Shown here in pieces: positions 54,791 through 63,158 of a stretch of DNA of 64,000 bases (positions within the stretch are counted from its first letter, which is position 1; each line of letters starts with the position of its first letter). The notes under the pieces are model-generated. The model was not told the origin of the DNA and searched no databases. It was given only the letters and a program-made list of their open reading frames with translations. This DNA comes from Hyphomicrobium sp. (GTDB lineage: Bacteria; Pseudomonadota; Alphaproteobacteria; Rhizobiales; Hyphomicrobiaceae). The DNA lies in the NCBI GenBank assembly GCA_016793445.1, contig JAEUME010000016.1, positions 186,001-250,000 of the forward strand, in the 5' to 3' direction. Both the position numbers and the translations under genes were made by a program.

Positions 54791-55471
54791 TTACACGAGA
54801 CCGGCATGAAAGCGCAGCCTGCCCGAGCCCAGTTCGATAAGATCGCCGTCACGCAAGCGTGCGTCATTGCAGGGCTGGCCGTTGACTCGCACGCCGTTAC
54901 CCTCGCCCCCCGACAAGTCGGTGATCCGGTAGCAACCGAAGTCCTCGCGCGAAATGGCGGCGTGATAGCGATGCACGGCGGCTTCGGAGAAGCACACGTC
55001 GTTGTCCTCCTCGCGGCCGATACGCAGCATATCGTTGAGGATCGCAAAGCGCGCGCGCGATGAAGAAAGAGTTGGGCCGACCATCTCAACGAAAGCATGT
55101 CCCGGCAACGCGGGTGAAGGCTCATCCGCTTCCGGTGCGCCACGTTCCGCAGCGATCTTCGCGAGACGGGACCGGCGCTGAACGCCCAAGTACAACCAGC
55201 ATACAACCGAAATCGCCGGTACGGCGACGAGCATTGCCAGACCGAGCATGAGCGCGGGCGCAGCGCGGTATCCCGCAGCAATCGCCCAGACGATGAAATC
55301 TATTCCGCGTGCCAACAGTTCAGTCGCGCGTTGTTCGATGTGAGCTCCCTGATCCGGAGAAGCCGCGGCGGACGACGACGCAAACACGCCGAGCATCGCG
55401 CCCGAAGCCAACGAGCAGGGGATGAAATTGCGGCGTGCGATGTCGTAATGAGCCACGTGTTGCTGGCGCAT
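54791..55471 (-). CDS. Membrane-anchored FHA-domain protein
   Basis: 226 aa. A possible signal or first membrane segment at about 18-38 (CSLASGAMLGVFASSSAAA), a clear transmembrane helix at about 70-95 (APALMLGLAMLVAVPAISVVCWLYLG) and a C-terminal cytosolic FHA domain: FAILNDMLRIGREEDNDVCF, AVHRYHAAI, LSGGEGNGVRVNG. Lies 70 bases upstream of the second FHA gene on the same strand, so the order is FHA-FHA-PP2C. It may bring phosphorylated partners to the inner membrane. Confidence 0.88.
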   Translation of the reverse strand: MRQQHVAHYDIARRNFIPCSLASGAMLGVFASSSAAASPDQGAHIEQRATELLARGIDFIVWAIAAGYRAAPALMLGLAMLVAVPAISVVCWLYLGVQRRSRLAKIAAERGAPEADEPSPALPGHAFVEMVGPTLSSSRARFAILNDMLRIGREEDNDVCFSEAAVHRYHAAISREDFGCYRITDLSGGEGNGVRVNGQPCNDARLRDGDLIELGSGRLRFHAGLV

Positions 55472-55715
55472 GTCGTGCAGTGCTCCAAATCACTTGCAAT
55501 TTGGCGCGGCGAAGCAGGCAGCAACATGGCCGGAAAGAGACACATTGAGGATTTGTTCATCTCTGGTTCATTGCCCCACTCAGTGCCATATTCGTGCGCC
55601 AAACGATTCAGGTGCAGGACTGCGTTTGTTGAGTTGCGTTGTTGCTAGGCCGTATCAAACAAGCGATAGGCTCGAGTTTGCGGAGACTTGAGCACATGCA
55701 GGGCAGACGCCGCGG

Positions 55716-58145
55716 ATGACGACATTCAACGCGCTCGGAAGCGCGACGGAGCTGGCTGGCGATTTTCGCATCGACCGTGTGCTCGGTGCGGGCGGCTTCG
55801 GCGTGACGTATCTGGCCCATGAGATTGGGCTAGCGCGGCTTGTCACCATCAAAGAGTATTTCCCTGCGGACTTCGCAGCACGGGTCGACGGCGTGGAGGC
55901 TGCGCCGCGTTCACAAGGCAGCGGCAAGGACTATCAGTGGGGTCTGGACCGCTTCATCGAGGAAGCGCAGACGCTCGCCAAGTTCGACCACCCGAACATC
56001 GTGCGCGTCTATCGCACGTTCAAAGCCAACAATACCGCCTACATGGTATTGCAGTGGGAGGAAGGCCAAAGCCTGAAAGCGTGGCTCAAATCGCTGGGCC
56101 GCGCGCCACGCCAGAAAGAACTCGACCGCATCATCGCACCCCTGCTCGATGCGCTGGAAACCATCCACAAGGCGGACTTCCTGCATCGTGACATTGCGCC
56201 GGACAACATCATCATTCGCAAGTCAGGCGAGCCGGTACTGATCGATTTCGGAGCCGCGCGCGGCGATATCGCCGCCCATTCCAAGACGAAGACGGTGTCC
56301 GCGCTCGTCAAGCCGGGCTACAGCCCCTATGAGCAGTACGCTGAGACGAGCCGCCAGCAGGGCCCGTGGACCGATATCTACGCGCTCGCCGCCACGCTCT
56401 ATCACGCCATCACCGGCAAGCGGCCGCCGGATTCACCCTCGCGCATGTTGACGGACGAGTTCGTTCCGTCTGCTCAAGCAGCACTGAGTTCCTATCGTTC
56501 GACGTTTCTTGAGGCGATCGACCGGGGCTTGGCGCTCGCGGTAGATGCCCGTCCTCAAACTGTTGCGGTTTGGCGTGGCGCGCTCCTTGCGCCCGAGCCC
56601 AAAAAGCCCGGCTTCCTGTCGCGCATGCGTGAAGGGGCCGAGGAGCCCAAGAAGACGCGCCGTCAGGCAGCCACCGCATCCTCGGAAAAGGATGCCACGT
56701 CGGTGATCCCCCCGCCGCCCGATGCACCGGGCCCGGCGGGCCGCCTGCTTGATTTCGTCGAGGGGTTGCGCTCGCCCTCAGAAAAATCGGGGCCGAAGGC
56801 TCCGGTGAAAGCACCGGCCAAGGCCGCACCTGCCGTGCAGGCGGAAGCGGTGCTCGCGGCCTCCGCGCCGCGGCCCTCCGGCGTGGCCGCCGGCGCGCAG
56901 ACGCGTGCCATGGCCGCTGCTCTGGTTCCTGAAGCGAATGCGACACCCAAGCTGTTTCCCAAGGGGCTGCACTGGTTCGGGCTGAAGAAGAAAAGTGCTT
57001 CCGCAAATGGCGCACAAGCAGCGGCGCCAGCAAACGCTGAGCCCGTGCGCGCCCGCAAGAAGCCCAGACCCGCGCCGGACGTTGCACGCAGACGCCGCTG
57101 GACCAGGGGGCTGCCCACCAAGCTCACCATGGCCGCCTGCATGGTGAGTGGCATCCTCGTGTTCCGCAATGACCTGCCGCGCCTGCTGTCAAACCCGCAA
57201 GCCAGCGCCATCACGACCGGCGCGATTTCGCATAGCGACATCGGACTCAACGTGGCCGGCAGTTTCAAAGCCCATGATGGCGCGATCGAGCGGCTTGCGC
57301 TCTCGGGCGACGGCCGCCTTATCGTTACCGCCGGCAGCGATCGCGTTCTCAAGCTGTGGTTCCGCGAAACGCACGCACAGGCGGGAGCCATCTATCTGGA
57401 CGATGGGCCGGCTACCTCGCTCGACGTTCGTAACAATCGGGCCTTGACCACCCATGCGGACGGCAGCGTCAACATCTGGGATCTGGACAAGCAACGTCGC
57501 CTCTACCGTTTCAAGCGCAATGACGCCAGCGTCTGGTCGGGTCTCTTCATCGGCTCTGAAGATCACTTCGCTGCGGCCGGCCATGACTGGGTTGTCGCGC
57601 TTTGGGAGACATCGTCGGAGACTGCGCCGGTCCGGGTTCTGGAAGGTCATTCCAATGCCGTGCAAGCCCTGGCGGCGGACCGTTCCGGAACGTGGCTGGC
57701 CTCAGGCGGTGCAGACAAGACGGTGAAGCTTTGGAACCTCGAAACAGGCGAGGTCAAAGCCACCTACCGCAATCATTCTGATTATGTCTCTGCGCTTGCC
57801 GTCACGGACGATGGCGCCATGGTTGCATCCGGAACGCTCGACGGCGTCGTCAGGCTGTGGACGCGATCAACACGCCGTCCGCTACGGACCTTTAGCGCCC
57901 ATCGCACGCGGATCACCGCTTTGACATTTTCACCAGACGGTCAACTGCTGGCCTCTGCGGCGGAGGATGGAAGCGTGCGCGTGCGCGGTTTGAAAAGCGC
58001 ACGCCCTTACTGGACGTTTGGCAGCCTGGAACACGGCGCCAAAGCCCTGGCGTTTGATGGCGAAGGCCGTCAACTTCTCACCGGTGGCCAGGATGGCGTG
58101 GTGACACTGTGGTCTCTGCCCGTCCCCGCACTCGCCCAGCGCTAG
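55716..58145 (+). CDS. Hanks-type serine/threonine kinase with C-terminal WD40 propeller
   Basis: 809 aa. Kinase domain 15-290: glycine loop GAGGFGVTY at 24-32, Lys46 in TIKEYFP, catalytic HRDIAPDN at 157-164, DFG at 177-179 and activation segment GYSPYEQY. A proline/alanine-rich linker (300-460) leads to one transmembrane helix (about 465-485, MAACMVSGILVF), then a WD40 beta-propeller (about 510-809) with repeats ending in KLWF, NIWD, ALWE, KLWN, RLWT and TLWS. Topology puts the kinase in the cytoplasm and the propeller in the periplasm, suggesting a sensor. Divergent from the FHA-FHA-PP2C genes, which likely form the rest of the pathway. Confidence 0.92.
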   Translation: MTTFNALGSATELAGDFRIDRVLGAGGFGVTYLAHEIGLARLVTIKEYFPADFAARVDGVEAAPRSQGSGKDYQWGLDRFIEEAQTLAKFDHPNIVRVYRTFKANNTAYMVLQWEEGQSLKAWLKSLGRAPRQKELDRIIAPLLDALETIHKADFLHRDIAPDNIIIRKSGEPVLIDFGAARGDIAAHSKTKTVSALVKPGYSPYEQYAETSRQQGPWTDIYALAATLYHAITGKRPPDSPSRMLTDEFVPSAQAALSSYRSTFLEAIDRGLALAVDARPQTVAVWRGALLAPEPKKPGFLSRMREGAEEPKKTRRQAATASSEKDATSVIPPPPDAPGPAGRLLDFVEGLRSPSEKSGPKAPVKAPAKAAPAVQAEAVLAASAPRPSGVAAGAQTRAMAAALVPEANATPKLFPKGLHWFGLKKKSASANGAQAAAPANAEPVRARKKPRPAPDVARRRRWTRGLPTKLTMAACMVSGILVFRNDLPRLLSNPQASAITTGAISHSDIGLNVAGSFKAHDGAIERLALSGDGRLIVTAGSDRVLKLWFRETHAQAGAIYLDDGPATSLDVRNNRALTTHADGSVNIWDLDKQRRLYRFKRNDASVWSGLFIGSEDHFAAAGHDWVVALWETSSETAPVRVLEGHSNAVQALAADRSGTWLASGGADKTVKLWNLETGEVKATYRNHSDYVSALAVTDDGAMVASGTLDGVVRLWTRSTRRPLRTFSAHRTRITALTFSPDGQLLASAAEDGSVRVRGLKSARPYWTFGSLEHGAKALAFDGEGRQLLTGGQDGVVTLWSLPVPALAQR

Positions 58146-58262
58146 CCAACGCCCGATATTGGACGAATGGCCTCGTCCAAGAGGTCCACGCGGTCTCGAC
58201 GGATGCGCGCGAACGCGCCATCATGGGCGCACCTTGAACTCCGGCGGTTTAAGAGAGGCTGT

Positions 58263-59660
58263 ATGGACGTCGACGCAATCTTCCTGGCGCGGATCCAGTT
58301 CGCCTTCACGGTGATGTTTCACATCATCTTCCCGAGTTTCACCATCGGGCTTGCGGCCTTTATCGCCACGCTTCTTGTCCGCTGGCGCATGTCGGGAAAT
58401 GATAAGTTCCACCGCCTCGCACGCTATTGGACCAAGATCTTCGCAGTTTCGTTTGCCATGGGCGTCGTCTCCGGCATCGTGCTGTCCTACCAGTTCGGCA
58501 CGAACTGGAGCCGCTTTTCGGAGGTGGCCGGCAACGTCGTCGGCCCGCTGATCGGATATGAGGTGCTCACTGCGTTCTTCCTGGAGGCGACGTTTCTCGG
58601 CGTCATGCTGTTCGGGTGGACGCGCGTATCTCCCACCCTGCATGTGACGGCCGCCGTCCTGGTCGCGATCGGCACCTCGCTGTCGGCGTTCTGGATTCTC
58701 TCGGCCAACAGCTGGATGCAGACACCCACGGGCTACGAAATAAAAGACGGCATTGTTCATCCGACAAATTGGATCGCCGCGATTTTCAATCCGAGCTTCC
58801 CTTACCGCTTCGCCCATATGTTCACGGCCGCCTACCTGACGACCTCGCTCGTGGTTCTCTCGGTCGGTGCGCGCTATCTGGCGGCAGGCCGCTTCGTCGA
58901 GGAAGCCAAAACCATGATGCGCATGGGGCTGGGCATGGTCGCCATCCTTGCCCCGCTCCAGCTATTCATCGGCGATGCGCATGGCCTGAACACGGCCGAG
59001 CATCAGCCTGCCAAAGTTGCGGCCATGGAGGCCCACTGGGACGGCTCCAAGCCCGCCAGCCTCGTCCTCTTCGCCTGGCCGGACCAAACCCAGGAGAAGA
59101 ACCACTTCGAGATTTCCATTCCCGGCCTCGCCAGCCTGATCATCAGGCACGACCTGGAGGGCACCTTCAAGGGCCTCAAAGATTTCAAACCCGATGAGCG
59201 CCCGCCGGTCGTCCCGGTCTTTTTCGCGTTCCGCATCATGGTTGGCTGTGGTCTGCTGATGATCGCGATCGGCCTATATGGCGCGTGGCAGTGGTGGCGA
59301 GGGCGGCTCTTCGACAAGGGCTGGTATTTGACCGGCCTGACTTACGCCTGGCCGCTGGGCTTCATCGCCATTCTGGCGGGCTGGTGGGTGACCGAGACGG
59401 GCCGCCAGCCGTATCTGGTCTACGGCATTTTGCGTACCGCGGACGCGGTCTCCAATGTCTCGTTCTGGCCCGTGCTGACCTCGCTCATCATGTTTGTGGT
59501 GGTCTACACGGTGGTGTTCTCGATGGGGATCCTGCTCATCAACAAGCTCATCGAAAAAGGACCGGAAGGACGGGCGGTGCAGCCTGGGGAGGGTGTGCCG
59601 TCGAGACCTCTGTCGGCCGCGGAGGAAGGCGCGCGCGACGCCATTGGAGGAGCAAAGTAG
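58263..59660 (+). CDS. cydA: Cytochrome bd-type quinol oxidase subunit I (cyanide-insensitive type)
   Basis: 465-aa integral membrane protein, start of the high-affinity or cyanide-insensitive bd oxidase. The N-terminal RIQFAFTVMFHIIFPSFTIG holds the haem b595 His region, the GDAHGLNTAEHQPAKVAAMEAHW part holds the quinol site entry, and the short Q-loop places it in the CioA group rather than the long Q-loop E. coli CydA. ATG 58263 has AAGAGAGG ahead. Forms an operon with cydB. Confidence 0.93.
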   Translation: MDVDAIFLARIQFAFTVMFHIIFPSFTIGLAAFIATLLVRWRMSGNDKFHRLARYWTKIFAVSFAMGVVSGIVLSYQFGTNWSRFSEVAGNVVGPLIGYEVLTAFFLEATFLGVMLFGWTRVSPTLHVTAAVLVAIGTSLSAFWILSANSWMQTPTGYEIKDGIVHPTNWIAAIFNPSFPYRFAHMFTAAYLTTSLVVLSVGARYLAAGRFVEEAKTMMRMGLGMVAILAPLQLFIGDAHGLNTAEHQPAKVAAMEAHWDGSKPASLVLFAWPDQTQEKNHFEISIPGLASLIIRHDLEGTFKGLKDFKPDERPPVVPVFFAFRIMVGCGLLMIAIGLYGAWQWWRGRLFDKGWYLTGLTYAWPLGFIAILAGWWVTETGRQPYLVYGILRTADAVSNVSFWPVLTSLIMFVVVYTVVFSMGILLINKLIEKGPEGRAVQPGEGVPSRPLSAAEEGARDAIGGAK

Positions 59661-59664
59661 CACC

Positions 59665-60678
59665 ATGGACGACATCAGCTATTGGCTGCCGCTGGTCTGG
59701 GCTGCGCTCATCGCCGTTGCCGTAACGCTCTACGTCATTCTTGACGGCTTCGATCTGGGGCTAGGCATCCTGTTTCCTTCTGCGCCACAGGAACGCCGCA
59801 GAGACGTCATGATGAACTCGGTCGCGCCTTTCTGGGATGGCAACGAGACGTGGCTCGTCCTTGGCGGCGGCGGCTTGTTCGTCGCCTTTCCCAAGGCCTA
59901 CGGCATCATCATGTCGGGTCTTTATCTGCCAATCATCATCATGCTGCTGGCCCTCGTCTTTCGCGGCGTCGCGTTCGAGTTCCGCTGGGTTGCCAAACCC
60001 AATCACGCCTTCTGGGATCGCGCCTTCGCCTGGGGCTCGATCGTCGCGGCGTTTTCCCAGGGCGTCGTGCTGGGCGGCCTGCTGCAGGGCATCCCGGTGA
60101 CGGATGGACGGTTCTCGGGCGGCGCTCTCCACTGGCTATCAGGATTTTCCATCATGTGCGGCCTGTCGCTTGTTGCCGGCTACGCGCTGCTTGGCGCGAC
60201 GTGGCTTGTCATGAAAACCGAGGGCGAGCTGCAGCTATGGGCACGCGCCCGCGCCGAGGCCGCGCTCGTTCTTACGTTGCTCGCCATCGGGGTTGTCAGC
60301 CTGTGGACGGCGGTAGGGTTTCCGCGCATCGCGAACGTGTGGTTCTCCTGGCCCAACATTCTGCTGCTCGCCCCTGTGCCGCTGCTTACGATTTATGCCG
60401 CACTCAAGTGCTGGTGGGGACTTATCGAGCGCAAGGAGGCCCAGCCATTCTTTTCGGCGATCGCCATGTTCCTATTAGGCTTCGTCGGGCTCGTCATATC
60501 CAACGTGCCCTATCTGGTCCCAGACAGCGTGACGGTCTGGCAAGCGGCTGCGGCACCCTCCTCGCAACTCTTCATGCTGGTTGGCACGCTGCTGATGCTG
60601 CCCGTCATCCTGGGCTACACGGCGTTCGTTTACTGGACGTTCCGCGGCAAGGTCAAGGAAGACGCCGGCTACCACTGA
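59665..60678 (+). CDS. cydB: Cytochrome bd-type quinol oxidase subunit II
   Basis: 337 aa, about eight helices. Start MDDISYWLPLVWAALIAVAV and then YVILDGFDLGLGILFP and APFWDGNETWLVLGGGGLFVAFP are the standard CydB/CioB signatures. ATG 59665 has GGAGGAG ahead and comes 4 bases after cydA. No cydX-like small gene was seen behind it. Confidence 0.94.
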   Translation: MDDISYWLPLVWAALIAVAVTLYVILDGFDLGLGILFPSAPQERRRDVMMNSVAPFWDGNETWLVLGGGGLFVAFPKAYGIIMSGLYLPIIIMLLALVFRGVAFEFRWVAKPNHAFWDRAFAWGSIVAAFSQGVVLGGLLQGIPVTDGRFSGGALHWLSGFSIMCGLSLVAGYALLGATWLVMKTEGELQLWARARAEAALVLTLLAIGVVSLWTAVGFPRIANVWFSWPNILLLAPVPLLTIYAALKCWWGLIERKEAQPFFSAIAMFLLGFVGLVISNVPYLVPDSVTVWQAAAAPSSQLFMLVGTLLMLPVILGYTAFVYWTFRGKVKEDAGYH

Positions 60679-60805
60679 CGCCCGTCGATACGCGTGAGCC
60701 GCCGCATCAACTTGGGGATGTTACGTGCGCGTGCCCAAGCCTTGCCATCATTTCTCCAGACATTCGCCACCAACGATTCGACGACTGTTACGGCGGGGGT
60801 GTTCC

Positions 60806-61978
60806 ATGATGTTTGGATGGCGCAAACGCAATGAAGGTTTCGAGTGGCGCGAGTACGTCCGCACCACGATCCTCGTGCGCCGGGCCGACAGGCAAAAGCG
60901 CATGGATGATGCTCGCCTTGCCGCCCTCGCAAAGGTGCGCGATGCGCGCGATCGTGGCGTCAATGCTGGCCGTGAACAGGTCGAGGCCGTCAAGAACGGC
61001 GCTGCGGCGGCCGCGAACAAGGCCGGTAACGCCTTTGCACAGGCGGCCGCAGGCGGGGCCCGCAAAGCTGCTGGTGGACTTCGGGGTGCGGCCGGCATTA
61101 TCGGGCGCGCCGCTGCCGCTGTTCCCCGCCCCAACATGCCGCAAGGCCTCAAAAGATCGGCCTCGGATGTCGGTATGTACGTCGCCGACATGCCCCGGCG
61201 CTGGCGGCTTCTGAAGCCTTATCTGCTGCCCATTGCAGGTGCAGGTGCCACGATTTTCGTGTTCGGTGCAGCCTTCTCGCCGGAGCGCTCCGGTCTTCAG
61301 ACGGCGAATGCGGGAGCTGCCGGATCTGCGCGCACGCTCAAAGTTGGCGCGCTCAGCGCCAGCACCGCCAACGATTCCTCCGTTGTGTCAGGACGCGCCC
61401 GTGTCGTTTCCGGCGATCTCTTGCGCGTTGACGGCAAACTCGTACGCTTGGCCGGGATCGACGCCCCGCATCCCGCCCAGCCCTGCTATCGCAGCAACGG
61501 CCGCCGTTGGGGTTGCGCGGCATCCGCCGTCAGCACATTGCGGCGTCTGGTACGGGGCCAGCGCGTGGCTTGTGAACTGAACCCCGAAGGCGGCGACGGC
61601 CCGCCGCAGGCGCATTGCCGCGCTGGCGAGGTGGACTTGGCCGCGGCGATGGTGCGCCAGGGCTACGCCTTCGCCAACGACGATTCGAGGGCATATGCCG
61701 GGGAAGAAGAAACGGCTCGCGTGGAGAAGGCTGGCATTTGGCAGGGCGAGACCGACCGTCCGGACGTCTGGCGCGCGAAGGTTTGGGACGAGGCCAAGAG
61801 GACAGCGCCCGACGGCTGCCCCATCCGAGGGGTCGTGAGCACGCAAGGCCGGGTTTATGCGATGCCGTGGTCGGAGGGCTACGACCGCCGCAATTTACGC
61901 AAAGCCAAGGACGAGCGCTGGTTTTGCAGTGAGGAGGAGGCTCAAGCGGCCGGCTTCAAACTGGCGACGAAGCTTTGA
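60806..61978 (+). CDS. Membrane-anchored thermonuclease-like (SNase-fold) protein
   Basis: 390 aa. N-terminal ~130 residues are charged then alanine/glycine-rich and helical (VNAGREQVEAVKNGAAAAAN), followed by a transmembrane helix at about 145-165 (LLPIAGAGATIFVFGAAF). The C-terminal half is a staphylococcal-nuclease-like OB fold: VVSGDLLRVDGKLVRLAGID, PCYRSNGRRWGCAASAV, DLAAAMVRQGYAFA and AGIWQGE. Start ATG 60806 behind GGGGGTG. The catalytic Arg/Glu set of SNase is only partly recognisable, so nuclease activity is uncertain. It follows cydB by 127 bases. Confidence 0.8.
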   Translation: MMFGWRKRNEGFEWREYVRTTILVRRADRQKRMDDARLAALAKVRDARDRGVNAGREQVEAVKNGAAAAANKAGNAFAQAAAGGARKAAGGLRGAAGIIGRAAAAVPRPNMPQGLKRSASDVGMYVADMPRRWRLLKPYLLPIAGAGATIFVFGAAFSPERSGLQTANAGAAGSARTLKVGALSASTANDSSVVSGRARVVSGDLLRVDGKLVRLAGIDAPHPAQPCYRSNGRRWGCAASAVSTLRRLVRGQRVACELNPEGGDGPPQAHCRAGEVDLAAAMVRQGYAFANDDSRAYAGEEETARVEKAGIWQGETDRPDVWRAKVWDEAKRTAPDGCPIRGVVSTQGRVYAMPWSEGYDRRNLRKAKDERWFCSEEEAQAAGFKLATKL

Positions 61979-62062
61979 GGACGGATCATCAGCCTCCACG
62001 CACAGATTATCATCCCGGCTCAGCTATTCACAGTACGCCGCTAAGTCCTTGAAAAACAAAGT

Positions 62063-62088
62063 GCCCGCGGTCGGGGGAGACCGCGGGC
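62063..62088. terminator. Hairpin after the nuclease-fold gene
   Basis: Perfect 10-base arms GCCCGCGGTC / GACCGCGGGC with loop GGGGGA, in the gap between two converging genes. There is no T run on either side, so it may act with Rho or simply as a 3' barrier. The rest of the 300-base gap (61979-62282) shows no gene. Confidence 0.6.
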
Positions 62089-62282
62089 TAGCCGAATTGG
62101 CGCCACTTGGGGGGTAAGTGGGACGGCGCTCAATTCTGTTTTGACTAGATAGTAACCCCCTACGAATGGCAAGCCGCGCACAAGGACAAACAAAATTTTC
62201 GAATCAAAGTGTTGCACAGATTCGCCATTGAACAGCGTTGTCAATCAAAGTTTTTGACGCCGGGTCGAGAGCGCCCGCTAAT

Positions 62283-63146
62283 CTATTGGCGCTGTATTAT
62301 AAATGGCGAAATGGTTAACCGGCCCGCAGCCGGGCTTTTCTGCTCGTAACCGAGGTCGGCAACAACACCCGAAAGCGACCCCTCGTTCACGCCAAGGTTG
62401 AGGCCGGTTTTTTCCAGCCGTAGCGCCCCGTCGATCCAAACACGCATGAGGCCATCGGATTTGCCCGGCGCGTTCAAAACCACCTCCTGCGAGATATCCA
62501 CCCATCGCCCGACTGGCCAACCCTCCTTGCGGGTACCGAGCCATGTGTCTGGAGAGTCGGGCGTGGTCAGTGTGACCCCGATGGCCCCTCCCTTCTGCCA
62601 GCCGAGCCGTGAGACGAAGCCCGACTGCACCGCTTCGTCATCCAGATCCGACAACGTCCGAGTGGCATAAAGTCCCGGCAGCTTGCCGGGGATGTCGAAG
62701 GAGAAATCCTTGGGCAGGAACAACCGGAAACTCAGGCAGGCCGCGCGTGCGCCTTCCAAACTGGGAGGCGCCCAAACGAACCCCACACCGTCGGAATGGT
62801 TCGCATCGGACTCGTCACCATCGTCCTGTCCAGCCGACATCTCGCTTCCGGCTGCCGGACCGAGAGCCACCTGTAGATATTGCGCCTTCCCATCCTGAGA
62901 TTCGATCACACGGGCATTCTTGAGCAAACCCCATTCGCGTGTCGGCACCCGGGCCTGAAGCTCGATGTTCGACAGTTTCTTGCCGCTTGGGCTTTGCAGC
63001 GAGAACTGAAGGCCGTTTCCGTAACGCGCGCGGCACACGGGAAGCTCCTCATTGTGAAAGAAGGAGTTTGTCATGTAGACGCCCAGGAACAGCAGAATGC
63101 CGGCCCCTGCGGCATTGAACAGAACCGTGTTGAGAGTTAGTCGCAT
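62283..63146 (-). CDS. Membrane-anchored protein with polysaccharide-lyase-like domain
   Basis: 287 aa. An N-terminal membrane anchor or signal (residues 8-25, LFNAAGAGILLFLGVYM) is followed by a beta-sandwich domain that resembles the PL14 alginate-lyase-type fold: FLPKDFSFDIPGKLPGLYA, then GRWVDISQEVVLNAPGKSDG and MRVWIDGALRLEKTGL. Catalysis cannot be judged. It lies 12 bases after the HlyD adaptor gene, so export or modification of a uronate polysaccharide is a reasonable guess. Confidence 0.7.
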   Translation of the reverse strand: MRLTLNTVLFNAAGAGILLFLGVYMTNSFFHNEELPVCRARYGNGLQFSLQSPSGKKLSNIELQARVPTREWGLLKNARVIESQDGKAQYLQVALGPAAGSEMSAGQDDGDESDANHSDGVGFVWAPPSLEGARAACLSFRLFLPKDFSFDIPGKLPGLYATRTLSDLDDEAVQSGFVSRLGWQKGGAIGVTLTTPDSPDTWLGTRKEGWPVGRWVDISQEVVLNAPGKSDGLMRVWIDGALRLEKTGLNLGVNEGSLSGVVADLGYEQKSPAAGRLTISPFIIQRQ

Positions 63147-63158
63147 ATTCGGGGGACC

